Below, piece by piece: positions 34,396-43,305 of a stretch of 64,000 nt of DNA (the stretch's first letter is position 1; each line of letters starts with the position of its first letter). The translations under genes were made by a program, and so were the position numbers. The stretch covers positions 228,219-292,218 of the forward strand of contig NZ_AWFX01000024.1 in NCBI RefSeq assembly GCF_000463115.2, given 5' to 3'. The notes below the pieces were generated by a model. It ran no database searches, was not told where the DNA came from, and was given only the letters and a program-made list of their open reading frames with translations. The DNA comes from Franconibacter helveticus LMG 23732. GTDB lineage: Bacteria > Pseudomonadota > Gammaproteobacteria > Enterobacterales > Enterobacteriaceae.

Positions 34396-35015
34396 GCAAT
34401 CGCGTTCAAACTCTTCTCAATCAATTGCGTGCTCAGGGCATACGCGACGAGCATGTGCTCGAGGCGCTTGCCCGCGTGCCGCGCGAAAAATTTATCGATG
34501 AAGCGCTTGAGCACAAAGCCTGGGAAAACGTGGCGCTGCCCATCGGCTCCGGGCAAACCATTTCCCAGCCCTACATGGTGGCGCGGATGACCGAGTTGCT
34601 TGAACTGACGCCTGACTCAAGGGTGCTGGAGATAGGCACAGGGTCAGGTTACCAGACGGCGATACTGGCGCATCTGGTGCACCACGTCTGCTCGGTTGAA
34701 CGCATTAAAAGTCTGCAATGGCATGCTCGGCGCCGCCTGAAGCAGCTCGATCTACATAATATTTCTACCCGTCATGGCGATGGCTGGCAGGGGTGGCGAG
34801 CACGCGCCCCGTTTGACGCTATTATTGTGACGGCCGCGCCGCCGGAAATTCCGCCTGCGTTGATGTCGCAGCTGGCTGACGGCGGCATTCTTGTACTGCC
34901 CGTAGGGGACGAACATCAGCTGTTAAAGCGGGTTCGTCGGCGGGGAGAAGAGTTTATTATCGACACCGTGGAAGCCGTGCGTTTTGTTCCTCTGGTGAAA
35001 GGGGATCTGGCGTAA
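34389..35015 (+). CDS. pcm: Protein-L-isoaspartate O-methyltransferase Pcm
   Basis: A 208-residue SAM-dependent methyltransferase that starts repair of isoaspartyl residues in damaged proteins. The active-site segment [15 protein letters not shown] (near residues 56-70) and SAM motif [15 protein letters not shown] are intact. It overlaps surE by 7 bases, giving the conserved surE-pcm-nlpD-rpoS order of stationary-phase genes. Confidence 0.97.
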   Translation: MVSNRVQTLLNQLRAQGIRDEHVLEALARVPREKFIDEALEHKAWENVALPIGSGQTISQPYMVARMTELLELTPDSRVLEIGTGSGYQTAILAHLVHHVCSVERIKSLQWHARRRLKQLDLHNISTRHGDGWQGWRARAPFDAIIVTAAPPEIPPALMSQLADGGILVLPVGDEHQLLKRVRRRGEEFIIDTVEAVRFVPLVKGDLA

Positions 35016-35140
35016 TCCAGGAGTTTTTCCTGTTACTTTCAGGCGTTATCCGCGTATGGTGGGCTCATTTTGAGCCTGCTGGACGTGCAGAGCCACGGTC
35101 GTCGTAGTAGTCAATGACAGATAACAATCCTGGGGGATAA

Positions 35141-36298
35141 ATGAGCGCGGGAAGCCCAAAATTCACAGCACGCCGGGTAGCAACAGCAACATTCATTTCA
35201 CTTTGGCTGGCGGGATGCTCCTCTAACGACGCTTCGCAGGCGCCGATAAGTTCCGTAGACGGCAATAGCGGAGCGGCCGCAAGCAGCAATACCAGCAGCG
35301 GTATGTTAATTACGCCGCCGCCTAAAATGGGCGGTTCTGCCGCCGCTCCGGTTTCAGCTCCTGCGGCCACGCCGCAAATTCAGCCCGTACAGCCTCCCGT
35401 TTCGCAGCCCCGACAGGCGCAACCGGTTATCGAACAACCGGTGCAGACCGAAAACGGCCGTATTGTATATAACCGCAAGTATGGGAACATTCCGAAAGGC
35501 AGCTATACCGGCGGCAGCACTTATACCGTGAAGCGCGGCGACACCCTCTTTTATATCGCCTGGATTACCGGGAACGATTTCCGCGATCTGGCGCAGCGTA
35601 ATAACGTTCCGGCCCCGTACAGCCTGAATGTCGGCCAGACGCTACAGGTAGGCAATGCTTCCGGTACACCGATCACAGGTGGAAATGCAATTACACAGGC
35701 TGATGCAACTGCACAAGGAATTGTCTCAAAACCTGCACAAAATTCCAGCACGGTGGTTGCGTCGAAACCGACAATTATTTATTCTGAGGACTCAGGTGAA
35801 CAAAGTGATAACAAAATGTTGCCTGGTAACCGGAATAACACGACCGTTGTAACGGCACCGGCTACCGCGCCAACTGTTAACACAACCGCCGAACCGACAG
35901 TCAGCAGTACGTCCACCAGTGCGCCGATAGCAGCATGGCGCTGGCCTACTGAGGGCAATGTTATCGAAAACTTTTCTGCTTCCGAAGGGGGCAACAAAGG
36001 GATCGATATCGCAGGAAGTAAAGGCCAGTCTATCGTCGCCACCGCTGACGGTCGCGTCGTTTACGCCGGTAATGCTCTGCGCGGTTACGGTAATCTTATC
36101 ATCATAAAACACAACGATGATTACCTGAGTGCCTACGCCCATAACGACACAATGCTGGTCCGGGAACAACAAGAAGTTAAGGCGGGGCAGAAAATCGCTA
36201 CCATGGGTAGCACCGGAACCAGTTCTACACGCTTGCATTTTGAAATTCGTTACAAGGGGAAATCCGTAAACCCGCTGCGTTATTTGCCGCAGCGATAA
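35141..36298 (+). CDS. nlpD: Lipoprotein activator of amidase AmiC, NlpD
   Basis: A 385-residue outer-membrane lipoprotein that activates the murein amidase AmiC at the division site. The lipobox LAGC places the acylated cysteine at Cys26. A Ser/Pro/Ala-rich linker precedes a LysM domain at about 127-171 ([15 protein letters not shown]), then a second low-complexity Thr/Ala linker and a C-terminal LytM/M23 domain (about 280-380). That domain is degenerate: KGIDIAG lacks the metal-binding His before it (Asn instead) and RLHFEIR replaces HxH, so it activates rather than hydrolyses. In E. coli the main rpoS promoter lies inside nlpD. Confidence 0.96.
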   Translation: MSAGSPKFTARRVATATFISLWLAGCSSNDASQAPISSVDGNSGAAASSNTSSGMLITPPPKMGGSAAAPVSAPAATPQIQPVQPPVSQPRQAQPVIEQPVQTENGRIVYNRKYGNIPKGSYTGGSTYTVKRGDTLFYIAWITGNDFRDLAQRNNVPAPYSLNVGQTLQVGNASGTPITGGNAITQADATAQGIVSKPAQNSSTVVASKPTIIYSEDSGEQSDNKMLPGNRNNTTVVTAPATAPTVNTTAEPTVSSTSTSAPIAAWRWPTEGNVIENFSASEGGNKGIDIAGSKGQSIVATADGRVVYAGNALRGYGNLIIIKHNDDYLSAYAHNDTMLVREQQEVKAGQKIATMGSTGTSSTRLHFEIRYKGKSVNPLRYLPQR

Positions 36299-36330
36299 AT
36301 CGGCAAAGCATGCTTCTGTCAGGTGCTTTG

Positions 36331-36358
36331 CTCAGGGATCACGGGTAGGAGCCACCTT
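36331..36358 (+). promoter_or_regulatory. rpoS translation-initiation leader
   Basis: The bases upstream of the rpoS ATG (TCAGGGATCACGGGTAGGAG, then CCACCTT) match the E. coli leader region as I remember it, including the TAGGAG ribosome-binding site. In E. coli this region is sequestered in an mRNA hairpin and opened by the sRNAs DsrA, RprA and ArcZ with Hfq. That regulation is inferred here from sequence conservation. Confidence 0.6.
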
Positions 36359-37351
36359 ATGAGTCAGAATACGCTGAAAGTTCATGATTTAAATGAAGAC
36401 GCGGAATTTGATGAGAACGGAGTAGAGGCTTTTGATGAAAAAGCCTTGATAGAAGAGGAACCCAGTGATAACGACCTGGCAGAAGAGGAGTTGTTGTCGC
36501 AGGGTGCCACACAGCGTGTGTTGGATGCGACTCAGCTGTACCTGGGAGAAATCGGTTACTCTCCTCTGCTAACAGCAGAAGAAGAAGTTTACTTCGCACG
36601 CCGCGCGCTGCGTGGTGATATCGCCTCACGCCGTCGCATGATCGAAAGTAACCTGCGTCTGGTGGTGAAAATTGCCCGTCGTTACAGCAATCGTGGTCTT
36701 GCGCTGCTGGACCTGATTGAAGAAGGCAACCTGGGCCTTATCCGCGCAGTTGAGAAGTTCGATCCAGAACGCGGTTTCCGTTTTTCAACGTACGCGACCT
36801 GGTGGATCCGCCAGACCATCGAACGGGCTATCATGAACCAAACCCGTACGATCCGTCTGCCGATTCACATTGTGAAAGAGCTGAACGTTTATCTGCGTAC
36901 CGCACGCGAGCTGTCCCACAAGCTGGATCACGAGCCGAGCGCGGAAGAGATCGCAGAGCAGTTGGATAAACCGGTTGATGACGTGAGCCGCATGCTGCGT
37001 CTGAACGAGCGTATTACCTCTGTTGATACCCCGCTGGGTGGTGATTCAGAGAAAGCGCTGCTGGACATTCTGGCCGATGAAAAAGAAAACGGTCCGGAAG
37101 ACACCACGCAAGACGATGACATGAAACAGAGCATCGTTAAGTGGCTGTTCGAACTGAACGCTAAACAGCGTGAAGTGCTGGCTCGTCGTTTCGGTCTGCT
37201 TGGCTATGAAGCGGCAACGCTTGAAGATGTGGGCCGTGAAATCGGTCTGACTCGCGAGCGTGTTCGTCAGATTCAGGTTGAAGGTCTGCGTCGCCTGCGT
37301 GAAATTTTGCAGGGGCAAGGGCTGAACATCGAAGCGCTGTTCCGCGAATAA
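36359..37351 (+). CDS. rpoS: RNA polymerase sigma factor RpoS (sigma-38)
   Basis: A 330-residue general stress and stationary-phase sigma factor. Region 1.2 contains [19 protein letters not shown], region 2 contains [30 protein letters not shown] and [13 protein letters not shown], region 3 carries the Lys residue used for RssB-directed proteolysis (near 173), and region 4 ends with [21 protein letters not shown] chose the ATG at 36359 for its TAGGAG site and exact E. coli length. The frame is intact, so the common laboratory loss-of-function mutations are not seen. Confidence 0.98.
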   Translation: MSQNTLKVHDLNEDAEFDENGVEAFDEKALIEEEPSDNDLAEEELLSQGATQRVLDATQLYLGEIGYSPLLTAEEEVYFARRALRGDIASRRRMIESNLRLVVKIARRYSNRGLALLDLIEEGNLGLIRAVEKFDPERGFRFSTYATWWIRQTIERAIMNQTRTIRLPIHIVKELNVYLRTARELSHKLDHEPSAEEIAEQLDKPVDDVSRMLRLNERITSVDTPLGGDSEKALLDILADEKENGPEDTTQDDDMKQSIVKWLFELNAKQREVLARRFGLLGYEAATLEDVGREIGLTRERVRQIQVEGLRRLREILQGQGLNIEALFRE

Positions 37352-37370
37352 GCTACGAAACGTAGTTTTC

Positions 37371-37407
37371 AAAAAAAGGCTGGTCATACGACCGGCCTTT
37401 TTCTTTT
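37371..37407 (+). terminator. Intrinsic terminator after rpoS
   Basis: AAAGGCTGGTC pairs with GACCGGCCTTT (one G-T pair) around ATAC, followed by TTCTTTT. It may also serve the convergent MarR gene. Confidence 0.88.
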
Positions 37408-37437
37408 AGCGCCTGACCAACGGCGCCAGGCGCCTGC

Positions 37438-37848
37438 TTATGCCTCGCGCATCATTTTGTCGATAAGCCGGGTAAAAAGAGCCTGTTCATCGGCATTCAG
37501 CTTGCCAAGAAAGGCGGCGTCCACTGCATTCCCCTTTGGAATGGCGGCGTTTAATAACGCTTCGCCTTCTGTCGTCAGGTAAATAAACCGCCGCCGTTTA
37601 TCCGCAGGGTCGCTTTCACGCCACAACAGGCCGCGGCTTTCCATGCGGCTTAACATCTCTGCAAGCGTTGCCTTGGTGCTGACGGCGGCATCCGTCAACG
37701 CCACCTGTTCAATACCAGGATGTTCATGAATAGCGCGCATCACCGCATATTGCGGCTTGGTCAATTCCGGCAGTTCACTTTGCCAGCGTGCAGTATGTTT
37801 TTGAAATAACTGGCGCAGCAGGTGAAAAGCCTCTTCACTAAGATGCAT
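37438..37848 (-). CDS. MarR-family transcriptional regulator of the decarboxylase operon
   Basis: A 136-residue winged-helix MarR/SlyA-type regulator. The recognition region AALTD-like VALTDAAVSTKATLAEMLSR and the wing WRESDPADKRRRFIYLT are visible; dimerisation helices flank them. I chose the ATG at 37848 because AGGAG lies six bases upstream; an in-frame start at 37884 would add 12 residues. It is divergent from the ecdBCD-like operon, and a perfect 16-bp palindrome beside its -10 (TATAAT at 37984-37989, minus strand) suggests it represses itself and the operon until a phenolic acid binds. The ligand is inferred, not shown. Confidence 0.85.
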   Translation of the reverse strand: MHLSEEAFHLLRQLFQKHTARWQSELPELTKPQYAVMRAIHEHPGIEQVALTDAAVSTKATLAEMLSRMESRGLLWRESDPADKRRRFIYLTTEGEALLNAAIPKGNAVDAAFLGKLNADEQALFTRLIDKMMREA

Positions 37849-37983
37849 GGTGGCTCCTGTTCTTATCGTCGCTTTCCCTATCATAGCCCCTTACCTTGCG
37901 TGTTATAACCTTTGTCTTAATGTGCCAATCGTGCGGTTTTTTCCCCTCCGGGCTTGTTACCGGCAAAAAGAGAAGGTAGCCTC

Positions 37984-37989
37984 ATTATA
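37984..37989 (-). promoter_or_regulatory. Probable -10 of the MarR-family gene
   Basis: A consensus TATAAT on the minus strand, immediately beside the palindromic operator. No good -35 is seen at 16-18 bases, so the assignment rests on the hexamer and position. The leader would be about 130 bases. Confidence 0.4.
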
Positions 37990-37991
37990 AA

Positions 37992-38007
37992 TGTTCGTAT
38001 ACGAACA
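37992..38007. promoter_or_regulatory. Perfect 16-bp palindrome, probable MarR operator
   Basis: TGTTCGTATACGAACA is an exact palindrome in the divergent gap, ending 15 bases before the first decarboxylase gene and 2 bases from the regulator's TATAAT. Size, symmetry and AT-rich centre fit MarR-family operators. Confidence 0.75.
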
Positions 38008-38022
38008 ATGTTTGAGGTGAAG

Positions 38023-38610
38023 ATGAGACTGATTATTGGCATGACAGGCGCCACCGGCGCGCCGCTTGGCGTGGCGCTATTAAAAACACTTCGGGAAATG
38101 CCGGAAGTAGAGACGCATCTGGTGATGTCGAAGTGGGCGAGAACCACCATAGAGCTGGAAACGCCTTATAGCGCCCGTGAAGTCGCTGCGCTGGCGGATG
38201 TGGCGCATAGCCCGGCGGACCAGGCAGCGACCATCTCCTCAGGATCGTTTCGCACCGACGGCATGATCGTTATTCCGTGCAGCATGAAAACGCTGGCGGG
38301 TATTCGCGCCGGCTACGCCGAAGGGCTGGTTGGACGCGCCGCTGACGTGGTGCTGAAAGAGGGACGCAAGCTGGTACTAGTGCCGCGCGAAATGCCGCTC
38401 AGCACGATCCATCTGGAAAATATGCTGGCGCTCTCGCGCATGGGGGTCGCCATGGTGCCGCCCATGCCCGCCTTTTATAACCACCCGAAAACTATCGAAG
38501 ACATTACCCGCCATATCGTTGCACGGGTGTTGGATCAGTTTGGGCTTAACGATCCACAGGCGCGTCGCTGGGAAGGTTTACGCGGCGCGGTGAGTACAGA
38601 TAACGCATAA
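38023..38610 (+). CDS. ecdB: UbiX-like flavin prenyltransferase (decarboxylase operon, EcdB/Pad1)
   Basis: A 195-residue UbiX/Pad1-family enzyme that prenylates FMN to make prFMN, the cofactor of UbiD-type decarboxylases. The N-terminus MRLIIGMTGATGAPLGVALL is the FMN-binding loop; SSGSFRTDGMIVIPCSMKTLAGI and the C-terminal PREMPLSTIHLENMLAL are family signatures. I chose the ATG at 38023 (GAGGTGAAG upstream) since longer in-frame starts run into the palindromic operator. It lies beside a UbiD-family gene and small subunit, so it serves phenolic acid decarboxylation rather than ubiquinone synthesis. The symbol follows E. coli O157. Confidence 0.88.
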   Translation: MRLIIGMTGATGAPLGVALLKTLREMPEVETHLVMSKWARTTIELETPYSAREVAALADVAHSPADQAATISSGSFRTDGMIVIPCSMKTLAGIRAGYAEGLVGRAADVVLKEGRKLVLVPREMPLSTIHLENMLALSRMGVAMVPPMPAFYNHPKTIEDITRHIVARVLDQFGLNDPQARRWEGLRGAVSTDNA

Positions 38611-38624
38611 CAGGGGATTTACCT

Positions 38625-40052
38625 ATGGCTTTTGACGATTTACGCAGCTTCTTAAATGCGCTGGATGAGCAAAAACAGCTGCTGAAAATAAGCGAAGAAG
38701 TACAGGCAGAGCCGGATCTGGCCGCCGCGGCCAACGCCACCGGCCGGATTGGCGAAGGCGCGCCCGCGCTCTGGTTTGATAACATTCGCGGTTTTACCGA
38801 TGCGCGGGTGGTCATGAACACCATCGGCTCGTGGCAAAACCACGCCATTTCACTCGGGCTTGCGCCTACGACGCCGGTAAAGCAGCAGATTGCTGAATTT
38901 ATTCGTCGCTGGGATAAATTTCCGGTTACGCCGGAGCGCCGCGACAATCCGCCGTGGGCAGAAAACAGCGTCGACGGCGATGCCATCAACCTGTTCGACA
39001 TTCTGCCTCTGTTCCGCCTGAACGACGGCGACGGCGGTTTTTATCTCGATAAAGCCTGCGTGGTGTCCCGCGATCCGCTCGATCCCAACCATTTCGGCAA
39101 GCAAAACGTGGGCATTTACCGCATGGAGGTAAAAGGCAAACGCAAGCTCGGCCTGCAACCGGTGCCGATGCATGATATCGCGCTGCATCTGCATAAGGCC
39201 GAAGAGCGGGGCGAGGATCTACCTGTTGCCATTACGCTTGGCAACGATCCTGTTATTACCCTGATGGGCGCAACGCCGCTTAAATACGATCAGTCGGAAT
39301 ATGAAATGGCCGGGGCGCTGCGGGAAAGCCCCTATCCCATCGCCACTGCGCCGCTGACGGGCTTCGATGTACCCTGGGGTTCTGAAGTGATCCTGGAAGG
39401 GGTAATTGAAGGGCGCAAACGTGAAATTGAAGGGCCGTTCGGTGAGTTTACCGGCCACTACTCGGGCGGACGCAACATGACGGTTGTGCGCATAGATAAG
39501 GTGTCGTACCGCACGAAGCCGATTTTCGAATCGCTCTACCTCGGCATGCCGTGGACTGAAATCGACTACCTGATGGGCCCGGCTACCTGCGTGCCGCTCT
39601 ATCAGCAGCTCAAAGCGGAATTTCCTGAAGTGCAGGCTGTGAACGCGATGTACACCCACGGCCTGCTTGCCATCATATCCACCAAAAAACGCTACGGGGG
39701 TTTTGCCCGCGCCGTAGGGCTTCGCGCCATGACCACGCCGCACGGGCTTGGCTATGTGAAGATGGTGATTATGGTGGATGAAGATGTCGATCCGTTCGAT
39801 CTGCCGCAGGTGATGTGGGCGCTCTCTTCTAAAGTGAACCCGGCAGGTGACCTGGTGCAATTGCCGAATATGTCGGTGCTGGAGCTTGATCCTGGCTCAA
39901 GCCCGGCGGGGATCACCGATAAGCTCATCATCGACGCCACGACGCCGGTTGCGCCGGATAACCGTGGCCATTACAGCCAGCCGGTGAAAGATTTGCCGGA
40001 AACCGCGCAGTGGGTGGAAAAACTCACCGCTATGCTCGCTAACCGTAAATAA
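38625..40052 (+). CDS. ecdC: UbiD-family hydroxyarylic acid decarboxylase (EcdC/BsdC-like)
   Basis: A 475-residue prFMN-dependent decarboxylase of the UbiD family. The core block EIEGPFGEFTGHYSGGRNM carries the catalytic glutamates, and PWTEIDYLMGPATCVPLYQQLK and KYDQSEYEMAGALRESP are characteristic. Close relatives remove the carboxyl of 4-hydroxybenzoate or vanillate to give phenol or guaiacol, reversibly and without oxygen. It follows ecdB by 14 bases and ecdD follows after 10, the standard B-C-D layout. The exact substrate cannot be read from sequence. Confidence 0.9.
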   Translation: MAFDDLRSFLNALDEQKQLLKISEEVQAEPDLAAAANATGRIGEGAPALWFDNIRGFTDARVVMNTIGSWQNHAISLGLAPTTPVKQQIAEFIRRWDKFPVTPERRDNPPWAENSVDGDAINLFDILPLFRLNDGDGGFYLDKACVVSRDPLDPNHFGKQNVGIYRMEVKGKRKLGLQPVPMHDIALHLHKAEERGEDLPVAITLGNDPVITLMGATPLKYDQSEYEMAGALRESPYPIATAPLTGFDVPWGSEVILEGVIEGRKREIEGPFGEFTGHYSGGRNMTVVRIDKVSYRTKPIFESLYLGMPWTEIDYLMGPATCVPLYQQLKAEFPEVQAVNAMYTHGLLAIISTKKRYGGFARAVGLRAMTTPHGLGYVKMVIMVDEDVDPFDLPQVMWALSSKVNPAGDLVQLPNMSVLELDPGSSPAGITDKLIIDATTPVAPDNRGHYSQPVKDLPETAQWVEKLTAMLANRK

Positions 40053-40062
40053 GGAGAGGGAA

Positions 40063-40299
40063 ATGATTTGCCCACGTTGCGCTGACGAACAGATTGAAAT
40101 AATGGCGACCTCACCCGTAAAGGGGGTCTGGACGGTCTACCAGTGCCAGCATTGTCTCTACACCTGGCGAGATACGGAGCCGCTGCGCCGTACCAGCCGT
40201 GAACATTATCCTGAGGCATTTCGCATGACGCAGAAAGATATTGATGAGGCGCCGGAAGTCCCGAGCGTGCCTCCATTGCTGGCGGAATCAAAGCGTTAA
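40063..40299 (+). CDS. ecdD: Small subunit of hydroxyarylic acid decarboxylase (EcdD/BsdD-like)
   Basis: A 78-residue protein with a zinc-ribbon-like pattern: CPRC at residues 3-6 and CQHC at 28-31, then a charged tail. In Bacillus and E. coli O157 the equivalent D proteins are needed for full activity of the B-C-D decarboxylases. The ATG follows an AAGGAGAGG ribosome-binding site. It is the last gene of the operon and is followed by a terminator with a duplicated arm. Confidence 0.88.
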   Translation: MICPRCADEQIEIMATSPVKGVWTVYQCQHCLYTWRDTEPLRRTSREHYPEAFRMTQKDIDEAPEVPSVPPLLAESKR

Positions 40300-40325
40300 A
40301 AGCGCGCTAAATGAGGCGTTATAAA

Positions 40326-40374
40326 AAGACGGGCACTAAGACGGGCACAATGTGCGGCCCGTCTTTTCTTTTTT
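40326..40374 (+). terminator. Terminator after ecdD with duplicated left arm
   Basis: AAGACGGGC at 40338-40346 pairs with GCCCGTCTT at 40357-40365, followed by TTCTTTTTT. The 11-base segment AAGACGGGCAC is present twice (40326-40336 and 40338-40348), so either copy can pair with the single right arm. Confidence 0.85.
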
Positions 40375-40420
40375 AGCCAGCGCAAAAGCGTGCTGCGCAT
40401 CATGCAAACCGCATTGCAGA

Positions 40421-40546
40421 GCGGAGAAGGCGGAGAAGGCGGAGAAGGCGGGGGAAGCGGAGAAGGCGGAGAAGGCGGGGGAAGCGGAGAAGGCGGAGAA
40501 GGCGGAAAAGGTGGAGAAATCGGGGAAGGCGGGGAAAGCGGGTGAG
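40421..40546. repeat. Minisatellite of 14 nine-base units, consensus GCGGAGAAG
   Basis: Fourteen consecutive 9-bp units. Units 1-3, 5, 6, 8 and 9 are exactly GCGGAGAAG; units 4 and 7 are GCGGGGGAA; units 10-14 diverge (first bases GCGGAAAAG, GTGGAGAAA, TCGGGGAAG, GCGGGGAAA, GCGGGTGAG). A 27-base higher-order period (two consensus units plus one GCGGGGGAA) is visible. The plus strand is almost purely purine apart from one C per unit. Decay toward the right end suggests the left end is the actively changing side. Confidence 0.95.
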
Positions 40547-40567
40547 CAAAGCGCCACCCGCCTTTTT
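40538..40567 (+). terminator. Terminator built on the last repeat unit
   Basis: GCGGGTG (last unit of the minisatellite) pairs with CACCCGC at 40555-40561 across a 10-base loop, followed by CTTTTT. Any plus-strand transcript through the repeats would end here. Confidence 0.7.
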
Positions 40568-40711
40568 ATTGCCAACTGAAAACCACGTCCTGTGGGCGTG
40601 GTCATCAACTGGTTTTGGTTCTGCCTTATTGTCTTTGGATTTAAATCTCACAGAACTGGCAGAGACTTCTTTTTAAGGGTTTTGGTACGCCCTTCCAGGG
40701 CGTAATCAATG

Positions 40712-40736
40712 CCGCCTTCTATGAAGGCGGATTTTT
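40712..40736 (+). terminator. Terminator at the 3' end of mutS
   Basis: An 8-bp stem CCGCCTTC/GAAGGCGG with loop TAT is followed by ATTTTT on the plus strand. It blocks plus-strand transcription into mutS; the minus-strand reading lacks a clean T run, so it is a weaker mutS terminator. Confidence 0.75.
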
Positions 40737-40737
40737 A

Positions 40738-43305
40738 CTACAGCAGATTTTTTAACCGGTAGATCCACTCCAGCGCCTGGCGCGGCGTCAGGCTATCCGG
40801 GTCAAGATTTTCCAGCGCTTCCACCGCAGGCGACGTCTCTTCAGCAGGCGCCAGCAGCGACATCTGCGTACCGTCAATCTGCGTAGCAGCGGCATTGCCG
40901 GAAAGGCTTTCCAGTTCCCGCAATTTCTGTCGCGCGCGTTTAATCACCTCTTTCGGCACACCCGCCAGCGCCGCCACGGCCAGGCCGTAGCTTTTGCTGG
41001 CCGCGCCATCCTGCACGCTGTGCATAAACGCGATGGTGTCGCCGTGCTCAATCGCATCCAGATGCACGTTCGCGACGCCTTCCATTTTTTCCGGCAGCTG
41101 GGTGAGCTCGAAGTAATGCGTGGCGAAAAGCGTCAGCGCCTTAATACGGTTCGCCAGGCTTTCCGCGCAGGCCCAGGCGAGCGAAAGCCCATCGTAAGTC
41201 GAGGTGCCGCGTCCGATCTCGTCCATCAGCACCAGGCTGTGTTCCGTAGCGTTATGCAGAATGTTTGCCGTTTCGGTCATCTCTACCATGAAGGTAGAGC
41301 GCCCGGAGGCGAGATCGTCCGCTGCGCCTACGCGGGTAAAAATGCGGTCAACTGGACCGATTTCCGCCTGCTGCGCCGGAACAAAGCTGCCGATATAAGC
41401 CATCAGGGTTATCAGGGCTGTCTGGCGCATATAGGTACTCTTACCGCCCATGTTCGGACCGGTAATAATGAGCATGCGTCGCTGCGGGGACAGATTCAGC
41501 GGATTAGCGATAAACGGTTCATTCAATACGCGTTCCACTACAGGGTGGCGTGCTTCAACAAGACGAATGCCTGGCTTATCTGTAAATATCGGGCAGGTAT
41601 AGTTCAGCGTGGCAGCCCGCTCGGCAAGGTTGGCTAAAACATCCAGCTCCGCCAGCGCTGCGGCGCTTTTTTGCAGTTCCGGCAAATGTGGAAGCAGAAG
41701 ATCGAACAACTCGTCGTACAGCTGTTTTTCAAGGCCGAGCGCTTTGCCTTTGGACGTAAGAACCTTGTCTTCGTACTCTTTAAGCTCAGGAATAATATAG
41801 CGTTCGGCGTTTTTTAGCGTCTGGCGGCGAACGTAGTGGATCGGCACCAGATGGCTCTGCCCGCGGCTGACCTGAATGTAATAACCGTGTACGGCGTTGA
41901 AGCCGACTTTTAGCGTATCAAGGCCCAGCTTTTCGCGTTCGCGAATTTCCAGCCTGTCGAGATAATCCGTCGCCCCATCCGCCAGCGCGCGCCACTCGTC
42001 CAGCTCTGCATTGTAGCCCGGCGCGATGACGCCGCCATCGCGCACCAGCACGGGCGGCGTTTCGATAATAGCCCGCTCCAGCAGCTCGCGAAGCTCGCTG
42101 AACTCGCCCATGTTGTCACGCAGGGTTTGTACGTAGCTGGCGTCGCTTCCGGTGAGGAGCTCTCTTAGCGCGGGCAATTGCTGAAAGGCATGGCGCATAC
42201 GCGCCAGGTCGCGGGGACGGGCGGTGCGCAGCGCCAGGCGCGCCAGGACGCGCTCAAGGTCGCCTACCTGGCGCAGTACCGGCTGTAAGTCTCCAGCCAG
42301 ATCCATTAACGCGCTGATGGCTTGCTGACGGTGCGCCAGTACGGTGACATCACGAACCGGCATATGCAGCCAGCGCTTAAGCATACGGCTGCCCATGGGC
42401 GTTACGGTGCAATCGAGCACCGAGGCGAGGGTGTTTTCAATACCGCCTGCCAGATTCTGGGTTATCTCCAGGTTACGACGCGTGGCGGCATCCATAATGA
42501 TGCCATCCTGCTGACGTTCCATCGTGATAGAACGGATATGAGGCAGGGAGGTGCGCTGTGTATCTTTCACGTACTGCAAAAGACAGCCGGCGGCGCAAAG
42601 GCCCCGTACGGCGTTTTCCACGCCAAACCCTACCAGGTCCCGTGTGCCGAACTGCAAATTCAGCTGCTGGCGAGCCGTATCGATTTCAAATTCCCATAAC
42701 GGACGACGACGCAGGCCGCGACGGCCCTCAATAAGCGCCATCTCTGCGAAATCTTCTGCGTAAAGCAGCTCTGCGGGGTTGGTGCGTTGCAGCTCCGCCG
42801 CCATGGTTTCTTTATCTTGCGGCTCTGTTAAGCGAAAACGGCCGGAGCTGATATCAAGCGTTGCGTAGCCAAAGCCACGGCTGTCCTGCCAGATAGCCGC
42901 CAGCAAGTTGTCCTGACGCTCCTGTAACAACGCTTCATCGCTGATGGTGCCTGGCGTAACAATACGCACAACCTTGCGTTCTACGGGGCCTTTACTGGTC
43001 GCCGGGTCGCCGATTTGTTCACAGATGGCGACTGACTCGCCAAGGCTGACAAGCTTCGCCAGATAGTTTTCCACCGCATGATGCGGTACGCCCGCCATCG
43101 GAATGGGTTCACCGGCCGACGCGCCGCGTTTCGTCAGGGAAATGTCCATAAGCTGAGAGGCGCGTTTCGCGTCGTCGTAAAAGAGCTCATAGAAATCGCC
43201 CATACGGTAAAACAGCAAAATATCCGGGTGCTGCGCTTTAAGCTTCAGATACTGCTGCATCATTGGGGTGTGATCGGATAGGTCCTTATCAACAGACTCA
43301 GTCAT
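40738..43305 (-). CDS. mutS: DNA mismatch repair protein MutS
   Basis: An 855-residue mismatch-recognition ATPase that recruits MutL. The mismatch-contacting Phe38-Tyr-Glu40 lies in [10 protein letters not shown] (two residues later than in E. coli). The core/lever domain is followed by the ATPase with Walker [12 protein letters not shown] (near 616), signature [14 protein letters not shown], Walker [17 protein letters not shown] and ATHYFELT. The C-terminal tetramerisation tail [15 protein letters not shown] is intact. I chose the ATG at 43305 for length and N-terminal match; an ATG at 43365 would add 20 residues with no family support. The ribosome-binding site is weak. Confidence 0.96.
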   Translation of the reverse strand: MTESVDKDLSDHTPMMQQYLKLKAQHPDILLFYRMGDFYELFYDDAKRASQLMDISLTKRGASAGEPIPMAGVPHHAVENYLAKLVSLGESVAICEQIGDPATSKGPVERKVVRIVTPGTISDEALLQERQDNLLAAIWQDSRGFGYATLDISSGRFRLTEPQDKETMAAELQRTNPAELLYAEDFAEMALIEGRRGLRRRPLWEFEIDTARQQLNLQFGTRDLVGFGVENAVRGLCAAGCLLQYVKDTQRTSLPHIRSITMERQQDGIIMDAATRRNLEITQNLAGGIENTLASVLDCTVTPMGSRMLKRWLHMPVRDVTVLAHRQQAISALMDLAGDLQPVLRQVGDLERVLARLALRTARPRDLARMRHAFQQLPALRELLTGSDASYVQTLRDNMGEFSELRELLERAIIETPPVLVRDGGVIAPGYNAELDEWRALADGATDYLDRLEIREREKLGLDTLKVGFNAVHGYYIQVSRGQSHLVPIHYVRRQTLKNAERYIIPELKEYEDKVLTSKGKALGLEKQLYDELFDLLLPHLPELQKSAAALAELDVLANLAERAATLNYTCPIFTDKPGIRLVEARHPVVERVLNEPFIANPLNLSPQRRMLIITGPNMGGKSTYMRQTALITLMAYIGSFVPAQQAEIGPVDRIFTRVGAADDLASGRSTFMVEMTETANILHNATEHSLVLMDEIGRGTSTYDGLSLAWACAESLANRIKALTLFATHYFELTQLPEKMEGVANVHLDAIEHGDTIAFMHSVQDGAASKSYGLAVAALAGVPKEVIKRARQKLRELESLSGNAAATQIDGTQMSLLAPAEETSPAVEALENLDPDSLTPRQALEWIYRLKNLL

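Larger units (their letters stand above)
40375..40737. other. Gene-poor region between ecdD and mutS
   Basis: After the ecdD terminator this stretch holds a 126-bp purine minisatellite, a terminator using its last unit, a 9-pair hairpin ACCACGTCC/GGGCGTGGT (40581-40604, one G-T pair), a 7-bp hairpin TACGCCC/GGGCGTA (40686-40704), and a final terminator against mutS. Open frames exist on both strands only because the repeat length is a multiple of three. I see no supported protein gene and no convincing promoter. Confidence 0.6.

Noticed and set aside
35141..36298. NlpD as an active LytM endopeptidase
   Set aside because: The metal-binding His residues of M23 enzymes are replaced (Asn before KGIDIAG, and HFE in place of HxH), consistent with the known activator role.
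40336..40651. Open frames on both strands through the purine repeat, including a 75-residue Ala-Glu-Lys repeat protein on the plus strand and Phe-Ser-Ala or Arg-Leu-rich proteins on the minus strand
   Set aside because: The frames are open only because the repeat unit is 9 bases. The plus-strand start lies inside the ecdD terminator, no ribosome-binding site is present, and the products are low-complexity.
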